Assembly: GCA_046346665.1 (NCBI GenBank)
Contig: JAXMHQ010000016.1
Span: 1 to 64,000 of the forward strand
DNA from: JAXMHQ01 sp046346665
Lineage (GTDB): Bacteria > Verrucomicrobiota > Verrucomicrobiia > Limisphaerales > JAXMHQ01
Direction of reading: 5' to 3'
Length of the DNA stretch: 64,000 nucleotides
The translations under genes and the position numbers were made by a program. Positions 48,643-57,411 of the stretch are shown piece by piece. The notes under the pieces were generated by a model. It was not told the DNA's origin. It saw nothing but the letters and a program-made list of their open reading frames with translations, and did not search any database. The first letter of the stretch is position 1, and every line of letters starts with the position of its first letter.

Positions 48643-50397
48643 ATGGACAACCAGCAAGTGGCCCAGGTCCTGACTGGAATTGGGACGTACCTGGAATTGA
48701 AGGGGGAAAATCCTTTCAAGACCCGGGCATACCAGAACGCGGCCCGGATCATCGAAACCCTCCACGAGCCGATCGCAAATGTGGCGGCGGAAGACCGGTT
48801 GCGGGAGATCGATGGCATCGGCGAAGCCATTGCCTTGAAAATCGCCGAGCTGGTCCGGACCGGCCGGCTGGAGTATTTCGAGAAGCTCAAGGAATCCGTC
48901 CCGGCGGGCCTGTTGGAGATGCTCGAGATCCCCGGGCTGGGCCCGAAGAAAATCACGGTCCTGCACCAGCAGCTCGGGGTGGATTCGGTCGAGAAACTGG
49001 AGCGCGCTTGCAAGGACGGGAGCGTGGCCGCGCTGGACCGGTTTGGGGAGAAAACGCAGGCGCGAATCCTGGAGGGCATCGAGCGACGGCGGAGTTACGC
49101 CACACGCCACCTGCTCAGCGAAGCATGGCTCGTGGGCCAAGAGCTGCTGGATTCGCTCCGGCTCCACCCGGACGTCCTGCGCTGCAGCACCGCGGGAAGC
49201 CTGCGCCGCTGCCGCGAAGTGATCGGCGATGTCGACCTGCTCGCATCCTCGCAGCGTCCAAATGAGGTGCTCGAGTATTTCGTCACGCTTCCCGAAGTCA
49301 AATCCGTGCTCGCCCGCGGCGACACCAAGGCCAGCGTGGTGCTCAAGGACGGCTTGCAGGCGGATTTGCGGGTGGTGTCCGACACCGAGTTTGCCTCCGC
49401 CCTGATGTATTTCACCGGCAGCAAGGATCACAACATCGTCATGCGCCAGCGCGCCATCGAACGAGGCCTGCGGTTGAATGAATATGGACTCTTCCGGTCC
49501 GCCGAGGAAACCCGCGATCCGAAACTGCGGATAGAGTGCCGGACCGAGGAGGACATTTTCCGCGAGCTGGGACTGAACGAAATCCCGGCGGAACTGCGGG
49601 AGAACAGCGGGGAATTCGATCTGGCGGAAAAGGAGCCGCTGCCGCGCCTGGTGGAATGGAGCGATTTGCGGGGCTCCTTGCACAATCATTCCACCTGGAG
49701 CGACGGACGCCAGGCGCCGGAGCAGATCGCCCGGGCGATGTCGGAGCTGGGCCTCTCGTACTGGGCGGTGACGGATCATTCGCGGTCATCGGTGCAGGCA
49801 AACGGCCTGACGCCCGAGCGCGTGCGGCAGCAGATCCGCGAAGTGGCGGCGATCAACCGGCGGCTGGCGGATGAAGGATTGGTGTTCCGGCTGCTGACCG
49901 GTTGCGAGGTGGACATTCTGGCGGGTGGCAAGCTGGATTTTCCGGACGATTTGCTGGCCGAACTCGACGTGGTGGTGGCGAGCATTCACCGGCGCCTGGC
50001 GGAAACGGAAGCCGAGACCACCCGCCGCCTGATTCGCGCGGCGGAAAACCCGAATGTTCACATGCTGGGCCACCTGACCGGCCGCCTGCTCCTGGAGCGG
50101 GAACCCTACCCCGTGGACATCCCGGCGGTGATCGAGGCGTGCGCGGCGACGGGGACCTGGATCGAGCTGAACGCCACGCCGGAGCGCCTGGACATGGACT
50201 GGCGCTGGTGGCCGCGCGCCGCGGAACGCGGAGTGAAGTGCGTGATCAACTGCGACGCGCACCGGTTCGAGCACGCCGGCTACCTGCGCCTCGGCGCCGG
50301 CATCGCCCGCAAAGGCCGGCTGCAGAAAAGCGACGTGATCAACACCCTGCCCCTCGAAAAGTTGAACCCGGCCCTGCAATCGAAACGATGCCGATAG
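48643..50397 (+). CDS. polX: family X DNA polymerase/PHP-domain protein PolX
   Basis: 584 residues, typical for bacterial PolX. The 8-kDa-like helix-hairpin-helix region (about 1-150; EIDGIGEAIALKIAEL, LEIPGLGPKKITVL) is followed by the polymerase domain with the catalytic Asp pair in SLRRCREVIGDVDLLA (about 200) and ASALMYFTGSKDHN. The C-terminal PHP domain (from about 345) has LHNHSTWSDG, VTDHSRSS, TGCEVDILAGG, SIHRR, LGHLTGR and NCDAHRF, a complete metal-binding set for 3'-5' exonuclease activity. Role: gap filling in base excision repair. nth, another repair gene, follows on the same strand beyond a REP hairpin. Confidence 0.95.
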   Translation: MDNQQVAQVLTGIGTYLELKGENPFKTRAYQNAARIIETLHEPIANVAAEDRLREIDGIGEAIALKIAELVRTGRLEYFEKLKESVPAGLLEMLEIPGLGPKKITVLHQQLGVDSVEKLERACKDGSVAALDRFGEKTQARILEGIERRRSYATRHLLSEAWLVGQELLDSLRLHPDVLRCSTAGSLRRCREVIGDVDLLASSQRPNEVLEYFVTLPEVKSVLARGDTKASVVLKDGLQADLRVVSDTEFASALMYFTGSKDHNIVMRQRAIERGLRLNEYGLFRSAEETRDPKLRIECRTEEDIFRELGLNEIPAELRENSGEFDLAEKEPLPRLVEWSDLRGSLHNHSTWSDGRQAPEQIARAMSELGLSYWAVTDHSRSSVQANGLTPERVRQQIREVAAINRRLADEGLVFRLLTGCEVDILAGGKLDFPDDLLAELDVVVASIHRRLAETEAETTRRLIRAAENPNVHMLGHLTGRLLLEREPYPVDIPAVIEACAATGTWIELNATPERLDMDWRWWPRAAERGVKCVINCDAHRFEHAGYLRLGAGIARKGRLQKSDVINTLPLEKLNPALQSKRCR

Positions 50398-50436
50398 CAA
50401 TCAGTTCCAGCCCTTCGCCCCATCCCCCGACCAAAG

Positions 50437-50493
50437 ATTCACAATTATAGGACTGACCCCTTTCGCAAAGGGGTCAGTCCTATAATTGTGAAT
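50437..50493. repeat. perfect inverted repeat of the GGGTCAGTCCTATAATTG family, copy 2
   Basis: Two perfect 27-base arms (50437-50463, 50467-50493) separated by CGC. The arms match the element at 10344-10416. It lies between polX and nth, so an RNA copy would form a very stable hairpin there. Confidence 0.92.
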
Positions 50494-50513
50494 GCGGGAG
50501 GGTGCGGTCGGTC

Positions 50514-50543
50514 TTGAGTCGCTGGATGCGGATGCGCTAAGGT
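50514..50543 (+). promoter_or_regulatory. sigma-70-like promoter of nth
   Basis: TTGAGT (50514-50519), 18-base spacer, TAAGGT (50538-50543), 5 bases before the ATG at 50549. Confidence 0.5.
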
Positions 50544-50548
50544 GCGGC

Positions 50549-51217
50549 ATGCCTCGTGAATCCAGTGAAGCCAGGGTGGAGCGCGTGGGGCGGATTGTGG
50601 CCGGGTTGCGCCGGGCCTACCCGGATGCGCATTGCGAGCTGGTGCACGGGGATCCGCTGCAACTGCTGATCGCGACCATCCTGTCGGCCCAATGCACGGA
50701 CAAGCGCGTGAACCTGGTCACGCCGGGGCTGTTCCGCAATGCCCGGTCCGCGGCCGATTTTGCGGAGGCGGACCCGGCCGAGCTGGAGCGGGAGATTCAG
50801 TCCACCGGCTTTTTCCGGAACAAGGCGCGCAACATCCGGGCGTGCTGCCGGGCGCTGGTGGAGCGGCACGGAGGCCGGGTGCCGGACAACATGGAAGCGT
50901 TGATTGAATTGGGTGGTGTCGGGCGCAAGACCGCCAACGTGGTTCTGGGAAATGCCTTCGGCATCCAGGCCGGCATCGTGGTGGACACCCACGTCGGCCG
51001 GCTGTCGCTCCGGCTCGGGCTGACGCGGTCCAAGGATCCCGTCCGGGTGGAGCGGGACCTGGTGAAAGTGGTGCCGCGGGCGGAGTGGACGGATTTCAGT
51101 CATTTGCTGATATTTCACGGGCGGCGCCGGTGCATGGCGCGGAACCCGGATTGCGGGCGTTGCGAGATTCAGTCGATGTGTCCGCGGATCGGCGTTGTGG
51201 GGAAAGGCGGGGCGTGA
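50549..51217 (+). CDS. nth: endonuclease III (DNA glycosylase/AP lyase) Nth
   Basis: Removes oxidised pyrimidines and cleaves AP sites. 222 residues. HhH-GPD core: LLIATILSAQCTDKRVN, helix-hairpin-helix LGGVGRKTANVVLG with the catalytic Lys, and the catalytic Asp in VVDTHVGRLSLRLGL. The C-terminal [4Fe-4S] ligands are CMARNPDCGRCEIQSMC (C-x6-C-x2-C-x5-C). Start at ATG 50549, supported by the promoter. The TGA overlaps the GTG of the next gene (GTGA), so the two are translationally coupled. Confidence 0.96.
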   Translation: MPRESSEARVERVGRIVAGLRRAYPDAHCELVHGDPLQLLIATILSAQCTDKRVNLVTPGLFRNARSAADFAEADPAELEREIQSTGFFRNKARNIRACCRALVERHGGRVPDNMEALIELGGVGRKTANVVLGNAFGIQAGIVVDTHVGRLSLRLGLTRSKDPVRVERDLVKVVPRAEWTDFSHLLIFHGRRRCMARNPDCGRCEIQSMCPRIGVVGKGGA

Positions 51218-51900
51218 GCGAGGCCTGGGATTTTCTCGACCAGGGGGAGGCGGGTGCCGCGTTCAACATGGCGCTGGACGAGGCGCTCCTGGAAACCGCG
51301 GCTGGGCGGGGCCGGCCGGTGCTGCGGTTTTACGGATGGTCGGAGCGTGCGGCCAGCTTCGGATATTTTCAGAAGCACGCGGAGATTGAATCACTGACGG
51401 CACTGCGGCCGCTGGTGCGGCGTCCGACGGGCGGCGGGCTGGTGCCGCACGATGCCGACTGGACCTACAGCCTGGCATTTCCGCCGTCGCACGACTGGTA
51501 TGCGTGCCGGGCGTCCGAGAGTTATGAGCGTGTTCACGAATGGATCCGGGATGCTTTCGGGGTGATGGGGGTCCAGGCCGAGCTGGCGCCGTGCTGTCGA
51601 AAGACGGCGCCGGGCCAATGTTTCGCAGGGTATGAGAAGTTTGACGTTCTGTGGCAGGGCCGGAAGATTGCGGGCGCGGCGCAGCGCCGGACCCGGGCGG
51701 GGTTGTTGATCCAGGGATCGGTGCAGCCGCCGGGGGGCGCGGGCGCCCGGGCTGCGTGGCAAATGGCCATGCTTGAGGTCGCCCGGCGGGACTGGCGGGT
51801 TGAATGGGTGGAACTTCCGGCGGGCCCGGCGCTCCGCGATCACGCCGGACGGCTTGAGCGGATGAAATTCGGGACGGAGGCTTACAATCGGAAGCGCTAA
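51214..51900 (+). CDS. lipoate-protein ligase/octanoyltransferase family enzyme (LplA/LipM type)
   Basis: 228 residues. BPL/LplA fold: AAFNMALDEALLE, VLRFYGWSERAASFGYFQ, RRPTGGGLVPHDADWTYSL, and the lysine motif GRKIAGAAQRRTRAGLLIQGSV. A Cys in GQCFAGYEKFD precedes that motif, at the place where LipM-type octanoyltransferases carry their catalytic Cys, so LipM-like octanoyl transfer is at least as likely as ATP-dependent lipoate ligation. It supplies the lipoyl cofactor for 2-oxoacid dehydrogenases or GcvH. GTG start with GGAAAGG upstream, overlapping the nth stop. Confidence 0.85.
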   Translation: MSEAWDFLDQGEAGAAFNMALDEALLETAAGRGRPVLRFYGWSERAASFGYFQKHAEIESLTALRPLVRRPTGGGLVPHDADWTYSLAFPPSHDWYACRASESYERVHEWIRDAFGVMGVQAELAPCCRKTAPGQCFAGYEKFDVLWQGRKIAGAAQRRTRAGLLIQGSVQPPGGAGARAAWQMAMLEVARRDWRVEWVELPAGPALRDHAGRLERMKFGTEAYNRKR

Positions 51901-51908
51901 GATCGGGG

Positions 51909-51937
51909 TTTACAGCGCGGCGGGGTTTGATCATTCT
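51909..51937 (+). promoter_or_regulatory. candidate promoter of the secreted EEP-family gene
   Basis: TTTACA (51909-51914), 17-base spacer, CATTCT (51932-51937). The ATG at 51975 is 37 bases further, with GGGGGA before it as a possible ribosome binding site. Confidence 0.35.
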
Positions 51938-51974
51938 GTAGACAGTTAGGCAATTCTTCCGGGGGATTCGATCT

Positions 51975-53774
51975 ATGGGAAACATTCGGGGCGTTCGTGT
52001 TTGGGTGGCGGCCTTTCTTTCAGCCGCCGGGATTTCCGTCAAAGGCCAGGTGCTGCTCAGCGGGGGTGTGTACCAGCAGGATTTCAACACGCTGCCGGCG
52101 GCGGGGGCGGGAGCCTGGGTGAACAACGCGACGTTGCAGGGCTGGTATGTGTCGCGCAGTGCGTCGCCGGGGATCGTGACGAACCTGGCCGCCTCGAACG
52201 GGAACGGCACCACGGGCGGGTTGTTCAGCTTCGGCGACCCGGGCTCGTCGGATCGCGCGCTGGGCACGCTCGCTTCGGGCGGGACGGGGCGGATGGCTTT
52301 TGGTGTTCGATTGCTGAACGACACGGGGACGGCCCTGTCCGGCTTCACGATTTCGCTGGCCGGGGAGCAATGGCGGTCGGGATCCACGAATGCGCAGCGG
52401 CTGCTCTGCGCATTCCGGCTGGGCTCCGGCCTGACGAATGCGGATGCGGCGGGCGACCTGGATTGGACGTCGGAACCGGCGCTGGACGTGGAGGCCCCGG
52501 TTCGGACGGGGGCCGGTGTCCTGCCGGGGAACGACGCGGCCTGCCGGGTGGCGCTGGGGCCGGTGGCGCTCGCCGGGGTGGTGTTGCCGCCGGGGCAGGA
52601 GTTGTTTTTGCGTTGGGAGGATGCGGATGACGCCGGTTACGACGATGCGCTGGCGCTGGACGATTTTGCAGTGGAGTTTGGTGTGGCGGATGCGCGGCCG
52701 CCGGTCCCGGAGGCGGGCGCGATTTCGCTGCTGACGTATAACACGCATGGGAACCAGGTGGAGGATTGGAGCACCAACGCGTGGCAGGTGCGGGCGATCG
52801 GGAGGCAGTTGCAGGCGCTCCGGCCGGACCTCGTCACGCTGAACGAGATTCCCGAGACCAACACGTGGCAAATGCCTAATTGGAGCAAGGCCTTTCTGCC
52901 GGGTTATTTCCTGGCCACCAATTCCGAGGGGGACGGTTACATCCGCAACGTGATCGCCAGCCGGTTCCCGATCGCCGCGTCGCGGAGCTGGCTTCATGGC
53001 GCGGACCTGGGGCCGTTCGGCGCCATCAACGCCACATTCAAACGCGACCTGTTCGAGGCGGAAATCCTGCCGCCGGGATTTCCGGTTCCGCTGCACGTGT
53101 TTTGTGTTCACTTGAAATCCGGCCAGGAAACCGGCGACAGCCTGCATCGGTCGGCCGAGGCCGCCGCGGTTTCCGATTTTTTTGCCCGATGTTTCCTCCC
53201 GGCGCACCCCTTCGAACCTTACGTGTTGAGCGGTGATTTCAATGAGGACATCGCCCGCGCGCCTGCCAGCGATCCCGCGTCGATCCGGAAAATCATCGGC
53301 CCCGGCACGGGCCTGCAGCTGCTGAATCCGCTCAACGCGGTTACCGGGTCCGAGCTGACATTCTCGATCCAGGCGGATGCTTTGACCAGGCGTTACGATT
53401 ACATTTTTCCGTGTTTATCGTTGTGTGCGGGGCTGCAGGGGTGCGGGGTGATTCGGAGCGATCTGTTGGAGTCGCCGCCGTATCCGATGCGGACGAACGA
53501 CGACCGGTGGGCGTCGGATCATTTGCCGGTGATGGCGGTGTTTGGGAATCCGTTCCTGGTGCCGGTGCGATTCGAGAGTGTGGGGCGGACCGGTTCGGTG
53601 GTGACGCTGTCGTGGCGATCCGTGCCGGGGCTGGGTTACCGGGTGGAGCGTTCGGTGGATCTGGCGCAATGGAATGTTTGTTCGGAGCAGGCGGCTGCCA
53701 GCGGGGTTTCTGTCCTGGTGCAGAGCAACGTGCCGGATGCGGCGTGCTTCTACCGGCTTTTGCGGTCGCCTTGA
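51975..53774 (+). CDS. secreted endonuclease/exonuclease/phosphatase-family protein with C-terminal FYR tail
   Basis: 599 residues. Signal peptide (about 1-24), then a beta-rich N-terminal domain (about 25-240; YQQDFNTLPAAGAGAWVNNATLQGWYV, ending RWEDADDAGYDDALALDDF) like those preceding nuclease domains in secreted proteins. The EEP domain (about 250-510) has LLTYNTHG, LVTLNEIPE (metal Glu), LSGDFNED and ASDHLPVMAVF (catalytic Asp-His). The last about 70 residues are the tail module shared with the proteins at 12717 and 17818 (YRVERSVDLAQW...CFYRLLRSP). Likely an extracellular nuclease or phosphodiesterase; the substrate is not known. Confidence 0.88.
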   Translation: MGNIRGVRVWVAAFLSAAGISVKGQVLLSGGVYQQDFNTLPAAGAGAWVNNATLQGWYVSRSASPGIVTNLAASNGNGTTGGLFSFGDPGSSDRALGTLASGGTGRMAFGVRLLNDTGTALSGFTISLAGEQWRSGSTNAQRLLCAFRLGSGLTNADAAGDLDWTSEPALDVEAPVRTGAGVLPGNDAACRVALGPVALAGVVLPPGQELFLRWEDADDAGYDDALALDDFAVEFGVADARPPVPEAGAISLLTYNTHGNQVEDWSTNAWQVRAIGRQLQALRPDLVTLNEIPETNTWQMPNWSKAFLPGYFLATNSEGDGYIRNVIASRFPIAASRSWLHGADLGPFGAINATFKRDLFEAEILPPGFPVPLHVFCVHLKSGQETGDSLHRSAEAAAVSDFFARCFLPAHPFEPYVLSGDFNEDIARAPASDPASIRKIIGPGTGLQLLNPLNAVTGSELTFSIQADALTRRYDYIFPCLSLCAGLQGCGVIRSDLLESPPYPMRTNDDRWASDHLPVMAVFGNPFLVPVRFESVGRTGSVVTLSWRSVPGLGYRVERSVDLAQWNVCSEQAAASGVSVLVQSNVPDAACFYRLLRSP

Positions 53775-53999
53775 CGGGGCGCAGTTTTGCCGGCGCCGGC
53801 ATTTGCCAATTTCCTGCGGCCGATCCTTCGGAGACAGCCGCGCTCCTGGCTTGCGCGTTGATCGAACCCAGACTGCGGGCTTGTGAAGGGCAGGCCGCGG
53901 TGAATATCCTCGTACGGCGCGTCGTCCATTTTGATTCATTGATTTCGACGACATGCCGCGCCGGATCGAATTGGGTAAGCTGCACACCTTGCGAATTGG

Positions 54000-56900
54000 A
54001 TGACCATGAAGAACGCGAATTTCTCCCGCCTCCTGCTTCTTGCCTGCATTTGCACTGCCGTAACAGGCGCCGCCGTCCGCGCCGCGGAAACTCCGGCCGA
54101 GTGGGAAAATCCGCGGCTGACCGGCATCAACAACCAGCCGCCGCACGCGACGATGGTGATCTGTCCGGATGCGGCCACGGCGTTGCAGATCGGGCCCGTC
54201 CACAATGCGGAGCGTGTGAAGTCGCCGTTTTACCGGTCGCTGAACGGCGATTGGAAATATCATTACTCATCGAATCTGCTGGCGAGGGTCCCGGAATTCT
54301 GGACGACGAACTTCAGCGATGCCGGCTGGGAAACCATTCCGGTTCCCGCCAACGTTGAGATTGAAGGTCACGGCATCCCGATTTATGTCAACATCCGGTA
54401 TCCGTGGTGCTGGCACGGGGTCGAGCCGAATCCGCCCTTCATTCCGTTGAACGAGCCGAACAACACGGTGAACAGCTATCGCCGGACGTTTTCGATTCCG
54501 GCGGACTGGTCGGGGCGCCGGGTTTTTTTGACTTTCGACGGGGTGAATTCGTTTTTTGATTTGTGGATCAACGGTCAGAAGGTGGGCATGGGCAAGGACA
54601 GCCGGACGCCGGTGGAATTCGACATCAGCGGTTACCTGCGTCCTGGTGAAAACCTGCTGGCGCTGGAAAACATCCGCTGGTCCGACGGTTCCTATTTGGA
54701 AGACCAGGACATGTGGCGGATGAGTGGAATTTTTCGGGATGTTTATTTGTGGTCGCCCCCGGAGCTGCACGTGCGGGATTTCGAGGTGAAGACGGACCTG
54801 GACGCGGATTACAAGGACGCGACGCTGGGGATTGCGTTCACCGTTGAGAATGCCGGCTCGAAGGCGGCGAAGGTTTCCGTGCAATGCGATTTACTCGATG
54901 CGGCCGGCCAGGCGATCGCTTCGAACCGGGCGGGAGCGACGGTGGATCGCGACCTCGGCGTGCAGTCCGGCCGGATCTCGATCCCGATCCCGGATCCGCA
55001 CAAGTGGAGCGCCGAGACGCCGTATCTGTACAAGCTGCTGCTGACCCTGAAGGACGGATCCGGCAAGGTGCTGGAGGTGATCCCGGCGAACGTGGGATTT
55101 CGGAAGGTGGAAATCAAGGAGGGCAACCTGCTGGTGGACGGGAAGCGCGTGTTGTTCAAGGGCGTGAACCGGCACGAATTCGATCCGGACCGCGGCCAGG
55201 CGATCACGGTGGCCGGGATGGAAAAGGACATCCTGGTGATGAAACAATTCAACGTGAATGCGATGCGCTGCTGTCATTATCCGAACCAGCCCGCCTGGTA
55301 TGACCTCTGTGACCGTTACGGTTTGTATCTGATTGACGAGGCCGATATCGAAAGCCACGGCATGGGCTACGAAGACAAGACACTGGCGAAGAATCCCGAG
55401 TGGGCCGACGCGCACATGAATCGCACGATCCGCATGGTGGAGCGCGACAAGAACCATGCGTCGATCGTGATCTGGTCGCTCGGCAACGAAGCGGGGGACG
55501 GGCCGAATTTTGTGGCGGTGTCGAAGTGGGTGCACCAGCGGGACGCGAGCCGGCCGGTGCATTACGAGGGCGCGCAGTGGGCGCCGCACGTGGACATCCT
55601 GTCGCAGATGTATCCGCCCCCGGCCCGGCTGGCGGAGTATGCGTCGCAGCCGCGGACGCGGCCTTACATCATGTGCGAGTATGAGCACGCGATGGGCAAC
55701 GGCTCGGGGGATTTTGCGTCGTATTGGGACCAGATTTATTCCAAGCCGTATTTGCAGGGTGGATTTATTTGGGACTGGGTGGACCAGGGATTGCGCCAGG
55801 AGCAGCAAGCGTTGCCGGTGGCCCGGTTTGCGCCGGTGCCGGCGGGTGCGAAGACGTTCTGGGCGTACGGCGGCGATTTCGGGCCGGCGGGGACGCCGAG
55901 CGACGACAATTTCTGCTGCAACGGCCTGGTGACGCCCGACCGGGAGCCGCATCCGGGCGCGTTCCAGGTGAAGCACAGCTATCAATACATCCATTCCGCG
56001 CTGGTCGATGCGGCCGCGCGGAAGGTGGACGTGAAGAACCGGTATGATTTCACGAACCTGAAGGACATCGCGGCGGGGGCCTGGCAGTTGAAGGCGGACG
56101 GCCGCAGAATCCAGGGCGGCGCGCTGCCCGATCTCGATCTTGCGCCGGGCGCTTCGAAGACCCTGGCGTTACCGATTCAGGCGTTCAAGGCCGAGCCGGG
56201 CGTGGAGTATTCCATCGAGCTGAGCTTCGTGCTGAAGCGGGACTTGCCGTGGGCGAAGGCCGGACATGAACTGGCATGGGACGAGTTCAAGCTGCCCGAC
56301 GCCGCCCCGGCGGAGAAGTTGTCGGTGGAAAAACTTCCGGCGCTCCGGAAATCCGACGACGGGGCCGCGATCGCGATTTCGGGGGATGGATTTGAGATCA
56401 AGTTCGACAAGTCGGGCGGCGGGATGAAGTCGTGGAAGGCGCGGGGGGTGGAGCTGATTGAGGCCGGGCTGCGCCCGGAATTCTGGCGGGCGGAGACGGA
56501 CAACGACCGGGGCCGGCGCGCGGACAAGTCGCAGGGGATTTGGAAGACGGCGAACCAGGAATTGCCGCTGCAGGGGATCGGGGTGGAATCGATGCAGGGA
56601 TCGCGGGTGATGGTGGTGAGCGTGACGAACGGGGTTTCCAGGGTGGGCGCTGTGTGGCGCACAGAATACAGGGTTTACGCCAGCGGCGACGTGGTGGTGA
56701 CGGCGGAATTTCTGCCGGGGAAGACGGATTTGCCGAAGCTGCCGCGGCTGGGATTGCAGATGGCGCTGCCGGCGGGGTTCGATCGTATTGCCTGGTTTGG
56801 GCCGGGTCCTCAGGAGACGTATTGCGATCGGAAGGACGCGAAGCTGGGGGTGTATTCGGGCAGTGTGGATGAGCAATTTTACGCCGCTTACACCGAGCCT

Positions 56901-57245
56901 GGGGAGACGGGGAACAAGGTCGATGTGCGTTGGCTGGCGTTGATGAACGAGAGCGGGGCGGGGTTGCTGGCGGTGGGCATGCCGCTGTTGAGCGCGAACG
57001 CGCTGCACTACGGCACGGCGGATTTGAATGCGGCAACGCATCCGTTCCAATTGCCGCGGCGCGATTCGGTGACGCTGGATTTGGATTACAGGCAGCAGGG
57101 TGTGGGTGGGGACGACAGTTGGGGCGCCTGGCCGCACGAGCCGTTTTTGATACCGTGCCGGCCGCAGAGTTACCAGTTCCGGCTGCGCCCGCTGCTGGCG
57201 GGGGAGGATCCTGCGAGGCTGGCGAGGGCCATTCCGGCGCCGTAG
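54000..57245 (+). CDS. secreted GH2 beta-galactosidase (LacZ-type)
   Basis: 1,081 residues with a signal peptide (LLLLACICTAVTGAAVRA-AE). LacZ domain order: jelly-roll sugar-binding domain (SLNGDWKYHYS, VPANVEIEGHGIPIYVNIRYP), Ig-like domains, TIM barrel (KGVNRHEFDPDRG, MRCCHYPN, EADIESHGM). Acid/base Glu about 497 in WSLGNEAGDG, nucleophile Glu about 560 in MCEYEHAMGNG; then the C-terminal Bgal_small_N domain (WRAETDNDRGRR, GPGPQETYCDRK). Export suggests it acts on oligosaccharides outside the cytoplasm. The symporter gene follows. The 225-base gap upstream (53775-53999) shows nothing certain. Confidence 0.94.
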   Translation: MTMKNANFSRLLLLACICTAVTGAAVRAAETPAEWENPRLTGINNQPPHATMVICPDAATALQIGPVHNAERVKSPFYRSLNGDWKYHYSSNLLARVPEFWTTNFSDAGWETIPVPANVEIEGHGIPIYVNIRYPWCWHGVEPNPPFIPLNEPNNTVNSYRRTFSIPADWSGRRVFLTFDGVNSFFDLWINGQKVGMGKDSRTPVEFDISGYLRPGENLLALENIRWSDGSYLEDQDMWRMSGIFRDVYLWSPPELHVRDFEVKTDLDADYKDATLGIAFTVENAGSKAAKVSVQCDLLDAAGQAIASNRAGATVDRDLGVQSGRISIPIPDPHKWSAETPYLYKLLLTLKDGSGKVLEVIPANVGFRKVEIKEGNLLVDGKRVLFKGVNRHEFDPDRGQAITVAGMEKDILVMKQFNVNAMRCCHYPNQPAWYDLCDRYGLYLIDEADIESHGMGYEDKTLAKNPEWADAHMNRTIRMVERDKNHASIVIWSLGNEAGDGPNFVAVSKWVHQRDASRPVHYEGAQWAPHVDILSQMYPPPARLAEYASQPRTRPYIMCEYEHAMGNGSGDFASYWDQIYSKPYLQGGFIWDWVDQGLRQEQQALPVARFAPVPAGAKTFWAYGGDFGPAGTPSDDNFCCNGLVTPDREPHPGAFQVKHSYQYIHSALVDAAARKVDVKNRYDFTNLKDIAAGAWQLKADGRRIQGGALPDLDLAPGASKTLALPIQAFKAEPGVEYSIELSFVLKRDLPWAKAGHELAWDEFKLPDAAPAEKLSVEKLPALRKSDDGAAIAISGDGFEIKFDKSGGGMKSWKARGVELIEAGLRPEFWRAETDNDRGRRADKSQGIWKTANQELPLQGIGVESMQGSRVMVVSVTNGVSRVGAVWRTEYRVYASGDVVVTAEFLPGKTDLPKLPRLGLQMALPAGFDRIAWFGPGPQETYCDRKDAKLGVYSGSVDEQFYAAYTEPGETGNKVDVRWLALMNESGAGLLAVGMPLLSANALHYGTADLNAATHPFQLPRRDSVTLDLDYRQQGVGGDDSWGAWPHEPFLIPCRPQSYQFRLRPLLAGEDPARLARAIPAP

Positions 57246-57252
57246 TGGCGCC

Positions 57253-57343
57253 GGGTTGCAGGTTGCAGGTTCCTGGCGGCCCTGGTTCGAATTCCGCGAG
57301 GAGCCGCGCCCAACTTGCAACCTGCAACCTGCAACTTGAAACC
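57253..57343. repeat. inverted element of tandem 7-base words (GGTTGCA)
   Basis: Left arm GGTTGCA, GGTTGCA, GGTTCC; core GGTTCGAATTCCGCGAGGAG and flanking bases; right arm ACTTGCA, ACCTGCA, ACCTGCA, ACTTGAA (57311-57343). Located just after the beta-galactosidase stop; a single arm of the same word is at 7497-7537. Confidence 0.8.
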
Positions 57344-57358
57344 ATACAAATGGGCGGG

Positions 57359-57388
57359 TTGACTTTATTAGATAAAATCTTTTACCGT
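57359..57388 (+). promoter_or_regulatory. candidate promoter of the symporter gene
   Basis: TTGACT (57359-57364), 18-base A/T-rich spacer, TACCGT (57383-57388), 23 bases before the ATG at 57412. The A/T-rich stretch GATAAAATC within the spacer is an alternative -10. Confidence 0.4.
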
Positions 57389-57411
57389 GCCCGCATTCGA
57401 GTCCCACGATT

